The notes under the pieces were generated by a model. The model was given only the letters and a program-made list of their open reading frames with translations. It was not told where the DNA came from and did not search any database. The position numbers were made by a program, and so were the translations under genes. DNA of 64,000 bases from JBBQYD01 sp942493075 (GTDB taxonomy: Bacteria; Verrucomicrobiota; Verrucomicrobiia; Limisphaerales; UBA8199). Location of the stretch: NCBI GenBank assembly GCA_942493075.1, contig OW818681.1, forward strand, positions 620,001-684,000, given 5' to 3'. Below are positions 1 to 8,434 of the stretch, piece by piece; positions within the stretch are counted from its first letter, which is position 1; every line of letters begins with the position of its first letter.

Positions 1-646
1 GGTCGTGGGTGTCATACAAGCAAGTGCGGTCATATTTGGACCACCCGGGTGATAGCACGTCCGCTCCAACCTGACGACCGTTTACGTGCAACTCATACTG
101 TCCCAACCCACATACATGGAGAAAGGCCTGCTTAATACCCGACTTGATCTCAAATTCTCGGCGAAGCAAAACAGTCGCGTTGGTTTCTGCTGCCCTTATC
201 CAGTGGGCTTGCCACTGTGCCGCGTTCAGCCCGGTTACAAACCGTGCGACAGCGCTCCATTCTGAGGCCTGCATACGTTCGTTCCAGACGCGCACCTGCC
301 AAAATACCGGCTGAGAGTTCGCAAGGCCCTTGCCCCCATATGTAACGCGGGTCAGAGGGGAGTCCGTTCTTCCAGAATCCCAAAGATCGGGAGTGCCGAC
401 CAGATCCTTCGAACTGGCAGCCCGTACCTGGTATGCCGTTTGGCCGCGTCCGAATTTCGCCGGGGATTGCCAGGCGAGTTGCGGCCCGATGGGATCAACC
501 CCGAGCGGTTCCGAATCTTTTTGGCAAGTCAGATTGTCAGGATGCACTCCCCCTGTGTTGGCAGTTTCCGTGTGGCTGCACCCGGCAAACATCAGCAGGC
601 CCAGAGCGAAAAGGAGGCCCGTTGGCAGACATCTAAGTTTCGGCAT
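1..646 (-). CDS. Alpha-L-rhamnosidase, N-terminal part (lipoprotein, runs off window)
   Basis: Reading leftwards from the ATG at 646 gives about 215 residues open to the window edge, so the 3' end is missing. The product starts with a lipoprotein signal (hydrophobic LLFALGLLMFAGC, with Cys about residue 23), so the enzyme is probably tethered to the outer membrane. The next part matches the N-terminal beta-sandwich region of bacterial alpha-L-rhamnosidases (GH78 type): GVDPIGPQLAWQ, RGQTAYQVRA, LWDSGRTDSP, FWQVRVWNE, then LRREFEIK and LGQYELHVNGRQVG. The family removes terminal rhamnose from plant polysaccharides and glycosides. The catalytic (alpha/alpha)6 barrel would lie outside the window, so activity cannot be judged. 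It is divergent from the Gly-rich gene at 783. Confidence 0.88.
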   Translation of the reverse strand, partial: MPKLRCLPTGLLFALGLLMFAGCSHTETANTGGVHPDNLTCQKDSEPLGVDPIGPQLAWQSPAKFGRGQTAYQVRAASSKDLVGTPDLWDSGRTDSPLTRVTYGGKGLANSQPVFWQVRVWNERMQASEWSAVARFVTGLNAAQWQAHWIRAAETNATVLLRREFEIKSGIKQAFLHVCGLGQYELHVNGRQVGADVLSPGWSKYDRTCLYDTHD

Positions 647-782
647 GAGACCTTTTGTCCCGGATTTGGGCTGGTGTCAAGCTTACTGCCGTTAACTCTC
701 TCTCCGTTGCACCCCGTCTTTCCGCTTCGGGAATACAGACCATAACCCATTGAGTAAACACCTGTATGCCCGAGGTTTAGTA

Positions 783-1568
783 ATGAAGATGAAAATGAGA
801 CGGAATGTTAAGAATTTCACGACAGCGGTGGTTTTGGGCGCAGCCACCCTGGTGGCACAGAATGGAATCTCCCAGAGCTCTGGGGGTGGCGCTTCCGGAG
901 CCGGAGCGGCTGCTGGTTCACGCGGCGCTGGAGCATCCACTGCGACGGGCACGGCCACTGGCTCAAGCGGCACAGCAGGCACAGGCACCGCCATGGGCGC
1001 GGGGGGTATCCCCCGCCCGTTGCCTCCTGCCGCGGTTCTGGGTCCCTATAACAATCCTCCCTCGCCAGTTCCGAACGCCAATCCCAGCGTGAATGGCCAG
1101 AGATCTGCAAACGACCCATCGGCCCCTTTGGGCGGGTCCGGGGATCTTGGCACCATCGACGAACAGATGCCTCCCACCAACGGGATAGTGACGAACATTG
1201 ATACGACAACAGGCACTGCCACAGGCACAACCGGAACAACGACGGGCACAACAGGGATTGGAGCTGGGACTTCAACTGGATTGGGTGTTGGAGCCGGGAC
1301 TTCGACTGGGCTGGGAATCGGGCCCGGATCAAGTGTAGGGACACCCCCATCGGGAACTGTGAATCAAGGCAATAGCGGTCAGCTCGGCCGTGGTACAATT
1401 GGCGGAGGAACCTTGGGTAGCGGAACCGTTGGTGGCGCTCCAGGAACTGGCCGGAACGTTGGAGGCAGTTCCCTAGGAACAGGCGGAGCTGTCACAGGGA
1501 GTGGCTCGGCCCCGCTGAACGCACCAGGGGGCACCCCTACGAATAACGTCAACAGGTTCCCCTACTAA
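783..1568 (+). CDS. Low-complexity Gly/Thr/Ser-rich secreted protein
   Basis: About 261 residues from the ATG at 783, which has GAGG a few bases upstream; a TTG 33 bases earlier is also in frame but less likely. A basic N-terminus (MKMKMRRNVKNF) leads into a short hydrophobic stretch ending near VAQNGISQ, suggesting export. The rest is almost entirely Gly, Thr, Ser, Ala and Pro with near-repeats such as GAGTSTGLGVGAGTSTGLGIG and TGTATGTTGTTTG. No domain or catalytic motif is visible. Codon bias and the signal-like start favour a real gene, but no function can be assigned; a cell-surface or envelope matrix role is only a guess. A strong hairpin terminator follows at 1590. Confidence 0.7.
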   Translation: MKMKMRRNVKNFTTAVVLGAATLVAQNGISQSSGGGASGAGAAAGSRGAGASTATGTATGSSGTAGTGTAMGAGGIPRPLPPAAVLGPYNNPPSPVPNANPSVNGQRSANDPSAPLGGSGDLGTIDEQMPPTNGIVTNIDTTTGTATGTTGTTTGTTGIGAGTSTGLGVGAGTSTGLGIGPGSSVGTPPSGTVNQGNSGQLGRGTIGGGTLGSGTVGGAPGTGRNVGGSSLGTGGAVTGSGSAPLNAPGGTPTNNVNRFPY

Positions 1569-1589
1569 ACAGCGGAACTCCTTCACACT

Positions 1590-1614
1590 CCGGAGGTCCC
1601 TTGAGGACCTCCGG
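1590..1614. terminator. Bidirectional hairpin terminator
   Basis: A perfect 10-bp stem (CCGGAGGTCC with GGACCTCCGG) and a 5-base loop lie between two convergent genes. It is followed by a short T-rich stretch on the plus side and could serve both transcripts. Confidence 0.75.
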
Positions 1615-1616
1615 TT

Positions 1617-2861
1617 CTATTCGGGAGATTCTTCCACCAAAGCGGAACCCGGGCGAGCACCTGTCCCGCGCTTCACACCAGGGATGAGGAACGCGGACCC
1701 GACACCGATCAGCGCCACTGCAATCCAGCCCATTGTCTGGGGAGAAATGTCAGCCACCAGGTAGAAAGCCACGATCGGCGCCGCAACTCCCCGAACTCCA
1801 GTGAAGAAGGTGTGCACGGACATGTAATCTGCCACACGTTCCGGCGGAGCGAACTTGGTCACCCACAAGCTCCACGCGACATCTGCACCCGCGTTCGCCA
1901 TGCCGAACAGCACACCACCGATCACCAGGCCCGTCAGACTCCCCGAAGTAAAGAACGAGAGAATCCCCAGGGCGAAGCCCAGATTGAGTGTCAGGCGTAG
2001 TGCGAAGAAATTCATCTTGTCGAATAGCCACCCCCAGATGGGATTTAGGAACAATCGGGCAATGTTGGGAATGACTCCCGTGAACATCGCGATCGCTCCG
2101 GCTGTGAGCAACTCGCCCTTGAGCCGCACGCCATGAGCGGGGTTGGCAAGGTATTCGACTCGCAACGGGGACATCATCAACATCGCAAACCCAATGAACA
2201 TCCAGGCAAGAAGAGTCTGCCCGAAGATCTTATCCTCCAATGCGAACCGCAGCGCATGGAATGGGTGGGTGCCTCCGGAGGCTGTGAGTGGACGGGAAGG
2301 GTAGCGCGCCAGTAAGAACCCTGCCCATGCAGAGGCCAGTGCGAACACCAGCAGCAGCCCGCGGAACATGTCGATACGATGAGATAGCCAGCGTCCTCCC
2401 AAATCGCTAAACACGGCAGCAGTCGCTATTCGAATCAGCATTGTACGGGCAAAAAGCCTGCCCCGTTGATCACTAGGGTAGTTCTCCTGGTAGATTTGCG
2501 TCATCAGCGGGATCGCCGCAGAAGACGCGGTCAAGGTAACCACCGAACCAGCAACGAAGACCGGTAACAATGGAATTGCGGCCATCACAAGGAACCCTGC
2601 AGCCCCGAGCCACGCCAGCGACGCCAGAGCACGAGCCACGGGGATCCCCCATTTCTCGACCCTCGATACGAGCCAGGGCGCGAGAAGCAGCCCTAGACTT
2701 CCGCCCCCGGCGATCAAGGCCTTGGATAGCGGACCGGCTCCATACCAACGCACTGCAATCAGCAGCAAAAAAAGGGTTGCTGCTGTCTCGATAATCCCGG
2801 TCGATACTGAGCGCCAGCGCTCATACCGGTAGGTTATCGCTGTGCGTGTGTCTCCGCTCAC
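1617..2861 (-). CDS. Major facilitator superfamily transporter
   Basis: A 414-residue integral membrane protein with about 12 hydrophobic segments, the usual MFS length. It starts at a GTG (2861). The loop after the fifth or sixth helix contains QIYQENYPSDQRGRLFART, reminiscent of the MFS loop that carries a basic GRxxGR-like motif. A basic cytoplasmic loop lies near residues 190-215 between the two six-helix halves (RYPSRPLTASGG). No substrate-specific motif is seen, so the transported compound is unknown. It is transcribed alone, divergent from the methyltransferase at 2978 and convergent with the Gly-rich protein. Confidence 0.88.
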   Translation of the reverse strand: MSGDTRTAITYRYERWRSVSTGIIETAATLFLLLIAVRWYGAGPLSKALIAGGGSLGLLLAPWLVSRVEKWGIPVARALASLAWLGAAGFLVMAAIPLLPVFVAGSVVTLTASSAAIPLMTQIYQENYPSDQRGRLFARTMLIRIATAAVFSDLGGRWLSHRIDMFRGLLLVFALASAWAGFLLARYPSRPLTASGGTHPFHALRFALEDKIFGQTLLAWMFIGFAMLMMSPLRVEYLANPAHGVRLKGELLTAGAIAMFTGVIPNIARLFLNPIWGWLFDKMNFFALRLTLNLGFALGILSFFTSGSLTGLVIGGVLFGMANAGADVAWSLWVTKFAPPERVADYMSVHTFFTGVRGVAAPIVAFYLVADISPQTMGWIAVALIGVGSAFLIPGVKRGTGARPGSALVEESPE

Positions 2862-2977
2862 TCAAGCAGCATAAGTCCCCACCCTGCTGGTGTTAAATGA
2901 AATTTTGAACCACGGCGATCGCGTGCTAATTTGAACCTTGGAAAACGTCATTGAAGGGTGGTATAACTCTCGCGAGC

Positions 2978-3619
2978 ATGCATTCTGACGCACACGCTGC
3001 CGGTTGCGGTTGCCCTGACGACAGCGGGTCTCAGCGCACACCGTCGCAAAACCTTCTGTTCTTCCGGAACTTCCTCCGTCACCCGAACCGCGTCGGCTGG
3101 CTGCTGCCTAGCTCAATCTATGTTGTAAACTCAGTGTTGCGTCCAGTGAACTGGCAGACGGCACGCTTGCTGGTCGAGTACGGTCCGGGGACGGGCACTT
3201 TTACCCGGCGCATCCTTGAGCGAATGCATCCAGAGGCGAAACTCATCACCTTTGAGATCGATCCAGATTTCTGCGACTTCCTGCGGAAAACCATATCCGA
3301 TCCGCGTTTCCATCTGTTCGAGGAATCCGCTGCCAACATTAAATCGGTCCTGAGCCGGTTCGGGCCTGGACCCGCCGACGCCGTGGTTTCCGGCATTCCT
3401 TTTACGATGATCCCGCATGAGTTGCGGATTGAGATAGTCCAGAGCACGTACTCAGAATTGCGTGAGGGCGGTCATTTCCTGGTATACCAGTTTTCAGGAG
3501 CAGTGCGGCCGTACTTGGAGAAGTCGTTTGGGCCGGTCAAAGGTGGATTGGAAGTGAGGAATCTCCTGCCAACCCGAATCTTCTTCTGCCAGCGGGATAG
3601 CAACGGCTCCGGCAAGTGA
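2978..3619 (+). CDS. Class I SAM-dependent methyltransferase (PmtA/rRNA dimethylase-like)
   Basis: 213 residues from the ATG at 2978; a TTG at 2951 is in frame but gives a poor N-terminus. Motif I (VEYGPGTGTFTRRIL) and the acidic residue of motif II (ITFEIDPDF) form a SAM-binding site. The later VVSGIPFTMIP resembles the motif of PmtA-type phosphatidylethanolamine N-methyltransferases and the NxPF-like site of KsgA dimethylases. The segment FFRNFLRHPNRVGWLLPSS at the start is typical of the PmtA-like group. Phospholipid head-group methylation is therefore the best guess, but an RNA or small-molecule substrate is not excluded. The N-terminus has a His/Cys-rich stretch (HSDAHAAGCGC) of unknown meaning. 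Confidence 0.82.
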   Translation: MHSDAHAAGCGCPDDSGSQRTPSQNLLFFRNFLRHPNRVGWLLPSSIYVVNSVLRPVNWQTARLLVEYGPGTGTFTRRILERMHPEAKLITFEIDPDFCDFLRKTISDPRFHLFEESAANIKSVLSRFGPGPADAVVSGIPFTMIPHELRIEIVQSTYSELREGGHFLVYQFSGAVRPYLEKSFGPVKGGLEVRNLLPTRIFFCQRDSNGSGK

Positions 3620-4048
3620 TTAATCCCAGATCCGGAACGGAATCGCTCCCTTTTCGAGCAGAACCCCACATTTGGGACAGGCATCCGGCTCGTTCCATGG
3701 CCTTAACCGATGTCCAGCATTGACGGGACATTGCAAACGATAGACTTCCCATCGGTACTTCGGTGCGTTCTGGAAAGTTAACCGGTTCAAGGCCTCATCA
3801 AAACCAGGAGGTCCTCCGGAACTCGAGCTCCCTGAACGAAGCCGCGCCTCTTTGAGCCCGGGTGGGCTTGCTTTGAACCTTGGCAACCCATGATCCGGCA
3901 CTTTCAATCGAACCACCGCATCATAAAGCTGGCGGCAGTCCCGGCAGGTAATGGTTTGAACGTGAAAGTGGACGCCCCGGTCATGACGACCGGAAACTTT
4001 GGTGCGGTAACCGCACTTGGAGCATTCGTACAAGTAGGACCGGCCCAT
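3620..4048 (-). CDS. Zinc-ribbon protein of unknown function
   Basis: 142 residues from the ATG at 4048, which has AGG just upstream; a longer in-frame start at 4132 overlaps a hairpin and is less likely. Three Cys pairs are visible: CSKCGY near residue 10, CRDC near residue 34, and CPVNAGH followed by CPKCG close to the C-terminus. This suggests two zinc-binding ribbons. The central part is rich in Gly, Ser and Pro and probably disordered. It abuts the methyltransferase gene with no spacer (convergent stops at 3619/3620). I do not recognise a named family; nucleic-acid or protein binding is plausible only from the fold type. Confidence 0.7.
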   Translation of the reverse strand: MGRSYLYECSKCGYRTKVSGRHDRGVHFHVQTITCRDCRQLYDAVVRLKVPDHGLPRFKASPPGLKEARLRSGSSSSGGPPGFDEALNRLTFQNAPKYRWEVYRLQCPVNAGHRLRPWNEPDACPKCGVLLEKGAIPFRIWD

Positions 4049-4093
4049 GTTACCTGGAGCTTTGCACCGTGGCGTTGGGATCTCAAGGGCGAA

Positions 4094-4123
4094 AAAAGGC
4101 GGCCCGTTTCCAGACCGCCTTTT
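4094..4123. terminator. Terminator-like hairpin
   Basis: AAAAGGCGG pairs with CCGCCTTTT around a 12-base loop. It has U-runs in both directions, yet it sits in the leader of the zinc-ribbon gene rather than behind a gene, so it may be an attenuator or a relic. Confidence 0.45.
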
Positions 4124-4354
4124 CCTCACCACAACTTACCAAACCTCACCTCAAAGCGTCGTCCATTCCCATCTGCAAACAATGGGGTTACCTAAGCAAT
4201 CGGGGGTCAGGTGGACAACGTAGTCATCCCAGTATTCAGGACAATGGCCTACAGAGGCCATCCTCGTCTTTCGCCACGGAGGCGTTGCAAAGAACGTTGC
4301 TTAGCCTCGCTGTAATCCTACAATCCCCAGACTTTCGGTGAGAACCTGCCCCGG

Positions 4355-5251
4355 ATGCACTGGATAACAGCCAGCCTCGTCTCAGCCCTGTTCCTCGGCG
4401 TGTATGAGCTCTGCAGTAAACACGCCGTAAGGGACAATGCCGTCGTGCCGGTGCTATTCTTTAGCACGCTGACCGGAGCAGCCGTTTGGCTGCCATTGCT
4501 CCTGATAGAAGCCTTCACTCCAGGCCTGCTCCCGAACGCGCTCGTCACGGATCACCTGTCAGCCGTCCAACACCTTCAGATCGCGCTCAAATCAGCCATT
4601 GTCGCTGTCTCCTGGATCTTTACATATTTCGCCCTCAAGCAGTTACCACTTTCCTTAGGCTCCCCGGTTCGGGCGACCAGTCCGCTCTGGACGTTGGTCG
4701 GGGCCGTTCTGATCCTGGGAGAACGGCCATCGTTGCTGGAGACGATTGGGATTCTAACCACCCTGGCATCCTTCGTGGGGCTATCGGCGGCCGGTGCCCG
4801 GGAAGGCATCCATTTTCATCGTAATCGATGGATCTGGTTCTTGATCGCCGGCACGCTACTGGGTGCAACGAGTTCCTTATATGACCGGCATCTCCTGGGG
4901 CACTTGAAATTCTCTGTTCCCACCGTGCAAGCGTGGTTCTCCATTTACCTGGCTGTGTTGTTCCTGCCGCTGGCCATTGGCTGGCAAAGGCGGTGGTGGG
5001 CGCGAAACGAGTTTAAATGGCGCTGGACCATCCCATGCATCGCCGTGTTTCTGTTGCTGGCGGATTACGCATATTTCAGTGCCTTGCGGCAACCGGAAGC
5101 CCTGGTTTCCCTCGTGATGAGCGTGAGGCGGGGCAGCACGTTGATCGGTTTTGCGGGAGGCCTGCTGCTTTTCGGCGAACAACATGGCTGGCGCAAACTC
5201 CCCGCCGTGCTGGGTATACTGCTTGGAATCACGCTGGCCATCCTGGGGTAA
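4355..5251 (+). CDS. EamA/DMT-family transporter
   Basis: 298 residues with about ten hydrophobic helices in two repeats, the layout of drug/metabolite transporters. Each half ends with the typical EamA helix: ATSPLWTLVGAVLILGERPSLLETIG in the first half, and a stretch ending FAGGLLLFGEQHGWRKLPAVLGILLGITLAIL in the second. The ATG at 4355 starts directly in the first membrane helix. The substrate cannot be deduced; the family exports or imports amino acids, nucleotides and other metabolites. It is transcribed alone, just upstream of tRNA-Lys. Confidence 0.88.
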   Translation: MHWITASLVSALFLGVYELCSKHAVRDNAVVPVLFFSTLTGAAVWLPLLLIEAFTPGLLPNALVTDHLSAVQHLQIALKSAIVAVSWIFTYFALKQLPLSLGSPVRATSPLWTLVGAVLILGERPSLLETIGILTTLASFVGLSAAGAREGIHFHRNRWIWFLIAGTLLGATSSLYDRHLLGHLKFSVPTVQAWFSIYLAVLFLPLAIGWQRRWWARNEFKWRWTIPCIAVFLLLADYAYFSALRQPEALVSLVMSVRRGSTLIGFAGGLLLFGEQHGWRKLPAVLGILLGITLAILG

Positions 5252-5440
5252 CGAGTGGCTCCTTTCTGCGCGGATCTGTGCGCCCGTGTGCCTGTCCGTG
5301 TCTGTCGGTGTTTGTCCCGGATTGATCCGGTGAAATGACTTGCGCTGAGTTTCTATCTCGTTTAGCTTTCGCGGCGCTCTTGATGTAGTCGTGTGCAAGC
5401 TGGTCCAATGATCCTGCAACAGACTTCTGACTTGGGCATC

Positions 5441-5516
5441 GGGTTGGTAGCTCAGTCGGTAGAGCAGCGGCCTTTTAAGCCGTTGGTCCTGGGTTCGAGT
5501 CCCAGCCAACCCACCA
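5441..5516 (+). tRNA. tRNA-Lys (anticodon UUU)
   Basis: A full cloverleaf can be drawn: acceptor stem GGGTTGG/CCAACCC (5441-5447 with 5506-5512), D-arm GCTC/GAGC, anticodon stem GCGGC/GCCGT with loop CTTTTAA, and T-arm with GGTTCGAGTCC. The anticodon TTT is at about 5474-5476, reading lysine codons. The discriminator base is A5513 and the CCA tail is encoded (5514-5516). Confidence 0.97.
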
Positions 5517-5555
5517 CTTTTCTGCATCCATGTGGTGCATATTCTGTCCCCAGTT

Positions 5556-6371
5556 ATGAGCAGCCGCAAACAGCTTCCAATCGCGTTAAGCATCGCCGGA
5601 TCTGATAGCGGCGGAGGCGCTGGCATCCAGGCTGATCTTCATACCTTTGCAGCGCTGCAAGTCCATGGAACCACCGCGATTACCTGTTTGACCGCTCAAA
5701 ACCCACGGGGTGTGAGCGGCGTGCAGCCAGTTTCTCCCAAGCTCATCGAGCAGCAAATCGCCGCCATACTTGAGGAACTGCCTCCGGCGGCCATCAAAAC
5801 AGGCATGCTCTACTCCGCATCGATTATCAAGACAGTCGTGCGGGCGCTGAAAGCGAATCCTGCCCCCCTGGTAGTCGATCCCGTGATGGTCTCAACCAGT
5901 GGCGCTCGGTTGTTGAAAGCTGACGCCGTGCGCAGCCTGCGCCAGGATCTGCTGCCATTGGCTGGATTGGTTACGCCGAACCTGGATGAGGCGGAGATTC
6001 TGGCAGGACGCAAGCTTCGGGAGGTTGAGGATTTGCGTGTTGCCGCCCGGATCATCCATGACGCCCATGGTTGCGCGGTATTGGTCAAGGGAGGCCATTT
6101 AAAGGGGCTCCACGCCGCTGTGGATATCCTCTTTGACGGTCGTGATGAATGGCTTCTTGAGGCACCGTTTGTTCAGGGAGTGAGCACGCATGGCACTGGA
6201 TGCACCTATTCCGCCGCGATTACCGCGTTGCTAGCCCGGGGAGCTACCCTGGTGAAAGCCGTTGTTGGCGCCAAGGAATTCATTACCGGGGCTATTTCCA
6301 ATATACAGTACGCTGACAGGCATACCGTGCTGAACTGGCAGGGTGCGATCCCGGTCAATCGAAGCCGTTAG
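5556..6371 (+). CDS. thiD: Hydroxymethylpyrimidine/phosphomethylpyrimidine kinase
   Basis: 271 residues, normal for ThiD, which phosphorylates HMP and then HMP-P to give HMP-PP for thiamin synthesis. The start is the ATG at 5556 (MSSRKQLPIALSIAGSDSGGG); an in-frame GTG lies 24 bases upstream. Family signatures are all present: AGSDSGGGAGIQADLHTFAAL, GTTAITCLTAQNP, VVDPVMVSTSG, TPNLDEAEIL, and the anion-hole motif STHGTGCTYSAAI with its conserved Cys near the C-terminus. It is a ribokinase-fold cytoplasmic enzyme. It stands alone, 40 bases behind tRNA-Lys, with no other thiamin gene in sight and no recognisable TPP riboswitch in the short leader. Confidence 0.95.
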   Translation: MSSRKQLPIALSIAGSDSGGGAGIQADLHTFAALQVHGTTAITCLTAQNPRGVSGVQPVSPKLIEQQIAAILEELPPAAIKTGMLYSASIIKTVVRALKANPAPLVVDPVMVSTSGARLLKADAVRSLRQDLLPLAGLVTPNLDEAEILAGRKLREVEDLRVAARIIHDAHGCAVLVKGGHLKGLHAAVDILFDGRDEWLLEAPFVQGVSTHGTGCTYSAAITALLARGATLVKAVVGAKEFITGAISNIQYADRHTVLNWQGAIPVNRSR

Positions 6372-6385
6372 CCTCTGGCGTTTCG

Positions 6386-6661
6386 CTAGGCGGTGAGCAC
6401 GCGATTGGTCACCGCCTCGACTTTATCTCCGATTTCTTCAACAGCTTCACCTGCCGCTTCCACTGGTGAGCACGTGTTGATTCCCAGGGCTTGGTTTACC
6501 GGACAATAGCGAGTCAGAGCTGAGAAGAGCGCTGATGCGCCGACGGTTAACGCGATGATGCGCCCCGATCTGCTCATTGGTCCAAACAACCCCAAACCAA
6601 GTGCCGTGACACCGGCAGCCAGTCGAATGGTCCGATCCGTTCCGCCCACATTGCAGTTCAT
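6386..6661 (-). CDS. DUF2892 small membrane protein
   Basis: 91 residues from the ATG at 6661. The opening MNCNVGGTDRTIRLAAG followed by two hydrophobic segments and YCPVNQALGINTC is the DUF2892 (YgaP membrane-domain-like) pattern. In YgaP this domain follows a rhodanese domain; here it stands alone, as in many bacteria. The C-terminal 25 residues are acidic and Ala/Val/Glu-rich. The function is unknown. It is convergent with thiD, 15 bases apart. Confidence 0.85.
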   Translation of the reverse strand: MNCNVGGTDRTIRLAAGVTALGLGLFGPMSRSGRIIALTVGASALFSALTRYCPVNQALGINTCSPVEAAGEAVEEIGDKVEAVTNRVLTA

Positions 6662-6903
6662 AGAGATGCCTTAGGTATAAGAGTTCTAGCCTGCACTACA
6701 CTGCCTTTTGGCGTGCTCATGGCAATTGGGGTAAAACGCCCACAATGAGGCCGGAACCACCATATATAGCGGGATGGGATGCGTGATTCTCACTCCTGAT
6801 GCGTCATTTTCGTTACGTGCAAAGCCTCAACACTTCGGTTTTTCAAGGATTTGCGGCTATTGAACGTTTGGCACTAGCTATGCTTTTAATTTGATTCGTT
6901 AGC

Positions 6904-7134
6904 ATGAGAACGGTATTGCGCCATTCAGGAACAGGCTTGTTCTTCGCAGGTGCCGATTGCTGGACGGATAATCCAGCGAAAGCACGCGACTTCCGCCTCA
7001 TCGACCGTGCCTTGGATTTCGTCGAGAAATGGCACATGGAAGATGTCCGGGTAGTGTTCACATTCCGGAATGGGAAACGGGTGTTCGAAGTGCCACGGGG
7101 TTGTTTGGAAGTCGATTTCATGGAGAAAGCCTGA
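6904..7134 (+). CDS. Small hypothetical protein
   Basis: 76 residues from an ATG at 6904. It contains a short mixed alpha/beta sequence (ARDFRLIDRALDFVEKWHMEDVRVVFTFRNGKRVFEVP) that looks like a compact folded domain. No signal peptide or membrane segment is seen. I do not recognise the family. The coherent hydrophobic pattern, sensible start and absence of a competing gene argue that it is real. Confidence 0.55.
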   Translation: MRTVLRHSGTGLFFAGADCWTDNPAKARDFRLIDRALDFVEKWHMEDVRVVFTFRNGKRVFEVPRGCLEVDFMEKA

Positions 7135-7293
7135 TTCCTACCCCTTCAGGCTGAACCCTCAGTCTATAACCTCGTCCCAGCGGTTTGATATCTTCTCCCA
7201 GATCTCTAGCTTGTTAATGTCTGCCCTGTCAGGCAGTTCCAGGTCAGCTTCTCGTCCTTGATATCACTCTACATCGCAGGCACATTCTGCGCC

Positions 7294-8277
7294 ATGAGAT
7301 CGGCGCTCGCTTGTCTGCTGCTGATCGTATGGGCCGGTTTTACCGGGCTTCTACGAGCAGATCCTGCGGTGCGTACGGCCAAGTTCCATGGACGCGACTA
7401 CGTTCGATTGGTGGACTGGGGTAAGACTCAAGGGTTGGCGGTCAGTTGGATCACAAAGGACAAAACTCTCCAGTTGCGAAGTGCAGCTTGGCGGATTTCT
7501 CTGATAGTGGATTCACGGGAAGCCCGCGTAAATGGCGTGCAGTTGTGGCTTCTTTATCCGCTGGTCTATTCCGGAGGCGGTCTCTACATGTCTTCAGTGG
7601 ACATCCAGAATACCCTGACCCCGCTCCTGCGGCCCACCCCCATGGCCAAAGGCAGGCGGATTCGAACGATTTGCATCGATCCCGGACATGGGGGGAAGGA
7701 CCCGGGGCATCGCACAGGAAACCGGCAAGAGAAGACATACACGCTGCTTCTGGCCACCGAGTTGGCCGGACAACTCCGCAAAGCGGGGTATAAAGTTGTT
7801 TTTACCCGTACCAAGGATGTGACGGTTGAACTGGATGACCGCCCTGTAGCCGCCGCCCGCAATGGCGCGGATCTGTTCATCAGCCTGCATTTCAACGCAG
7901 CGGGAAGTCCACGCAGCCTGGCCCAGGGAACGGAGGTTTACAGCCTGACGCCTGCCCGAGCCCCTTCGACCAACTCGCAAGGGGAAGGCGCCGACTCGGG
8001 GAGTTTCACTGGGAACAGGCATAACCAGGCCAATCTTTTGCTGGCATACCATGTGCAAAAGTCGCTGATAACCACGCTGGGAACCGTAGATCGCGGGGTC
8101 CGGCGCGCCCGGTTTGCCGTGCTACGCCCCGCCACTATGCCTGCGGTCCTGGTCGAAGCAGGGTTTCTCTCCCATGCCACAGAGGGGCGGAAGCTGGCCA
8201 CATCGGCTTACCGGCAACGGATTGCCAGGGCGATCGTTCAAGGGGTGGCTTCCTACCAAAAAGTTGTTGTTCGATAA
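7294..8277 (+). CDS. N-acetylmuramoyl-L-alanine amidase
   Basis: 327 residues from the ATG at 7294 (MRSALACLLLIVWAG), which gives a clear signal peptide; an in-frame TTG lies 36 bases upstream. The C-terminal two thirds are an Amidase_3 (AmiA/CwlM-like) zinc hydrolase: ICIDPGHGGKDPG carries the first zinc His, ETYTLLLATELA-like KTYTLLLATELA the conserved helix, VFTRTKDVTVELDDR the RT..D motif, FISLHFNAA the next zinc His, and ALVEAGFLSH-like VLVEAGFLSH the catalytic Glu. The N-terminal 100 residues (KFHGRDYVRLVDWGKTQGL and following) resemble the copper-amine-oxidase-N/stalk domain common in secreted amidases. It would cut the peptide from peptidoglycan in the periplasm, in cell separation or wall turnover. 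Confidence 0.92.
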   Translation: MRSALACLLLIVWAGFTGLLRADPAVRTAKFHGRDYVRLVDWGKTQGLAVSWITKDKTLQLRSAAWRISLIVDSREARVNGVQLWLLYPLVYSGGGLYMSSVDIQNTLTPLLRPTPMAKGRRIRTICIDPGHGGKDPGHRTGNRQEKTYTLLLATELAGQLRKAGYKVVFTRTKDVTVELDDRPVAAARNGADLFISLHFNAAGSPRSLAQGTEVYSLTPARAPSTNSQGEGADSGSFTGNRHNQANLLLAYHVQKSLITTLGTVDRGVRRARFAVLRPATMPAVLVEAGFLSHATEGRKLATSAYRQRIARAIVQGVASYQKVVVR

Positions 8278-8434
8278 ACTTCGTTGCAGCGGGAAAAGAG
8301 AATTGGTGCATATTACGTGACAGGCTGCTCCCGTTGTTTTGGGATCTGGAAGGAGGGGTTTATTCCAGTTGCCTCGCCTGTACTGTTCGCATATTTTGCG
8401 GACCAACGCACAAAAAGGCCTAATAATAAAGATT

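Noticed and set aside
817..1398. 193-residue minus-strand open frame
   Set aside because: Reverse of the Gly/Thr repeat region; the plus-strand gene has a signal-like start and a terminator, this has neither.
5532..5555. GTG start for thiD
   Set aside because: It would add eight residues unlike the family; the ATG at 5556 gives the usual N-terminus.
4877..5626. 249-residue minus-strand open frame covering tRNA-Lys
   Set aside because: It is antisense to the EamA gene, the tRNA and thiD, and its translation is a low-complexity shadow without any family motif.
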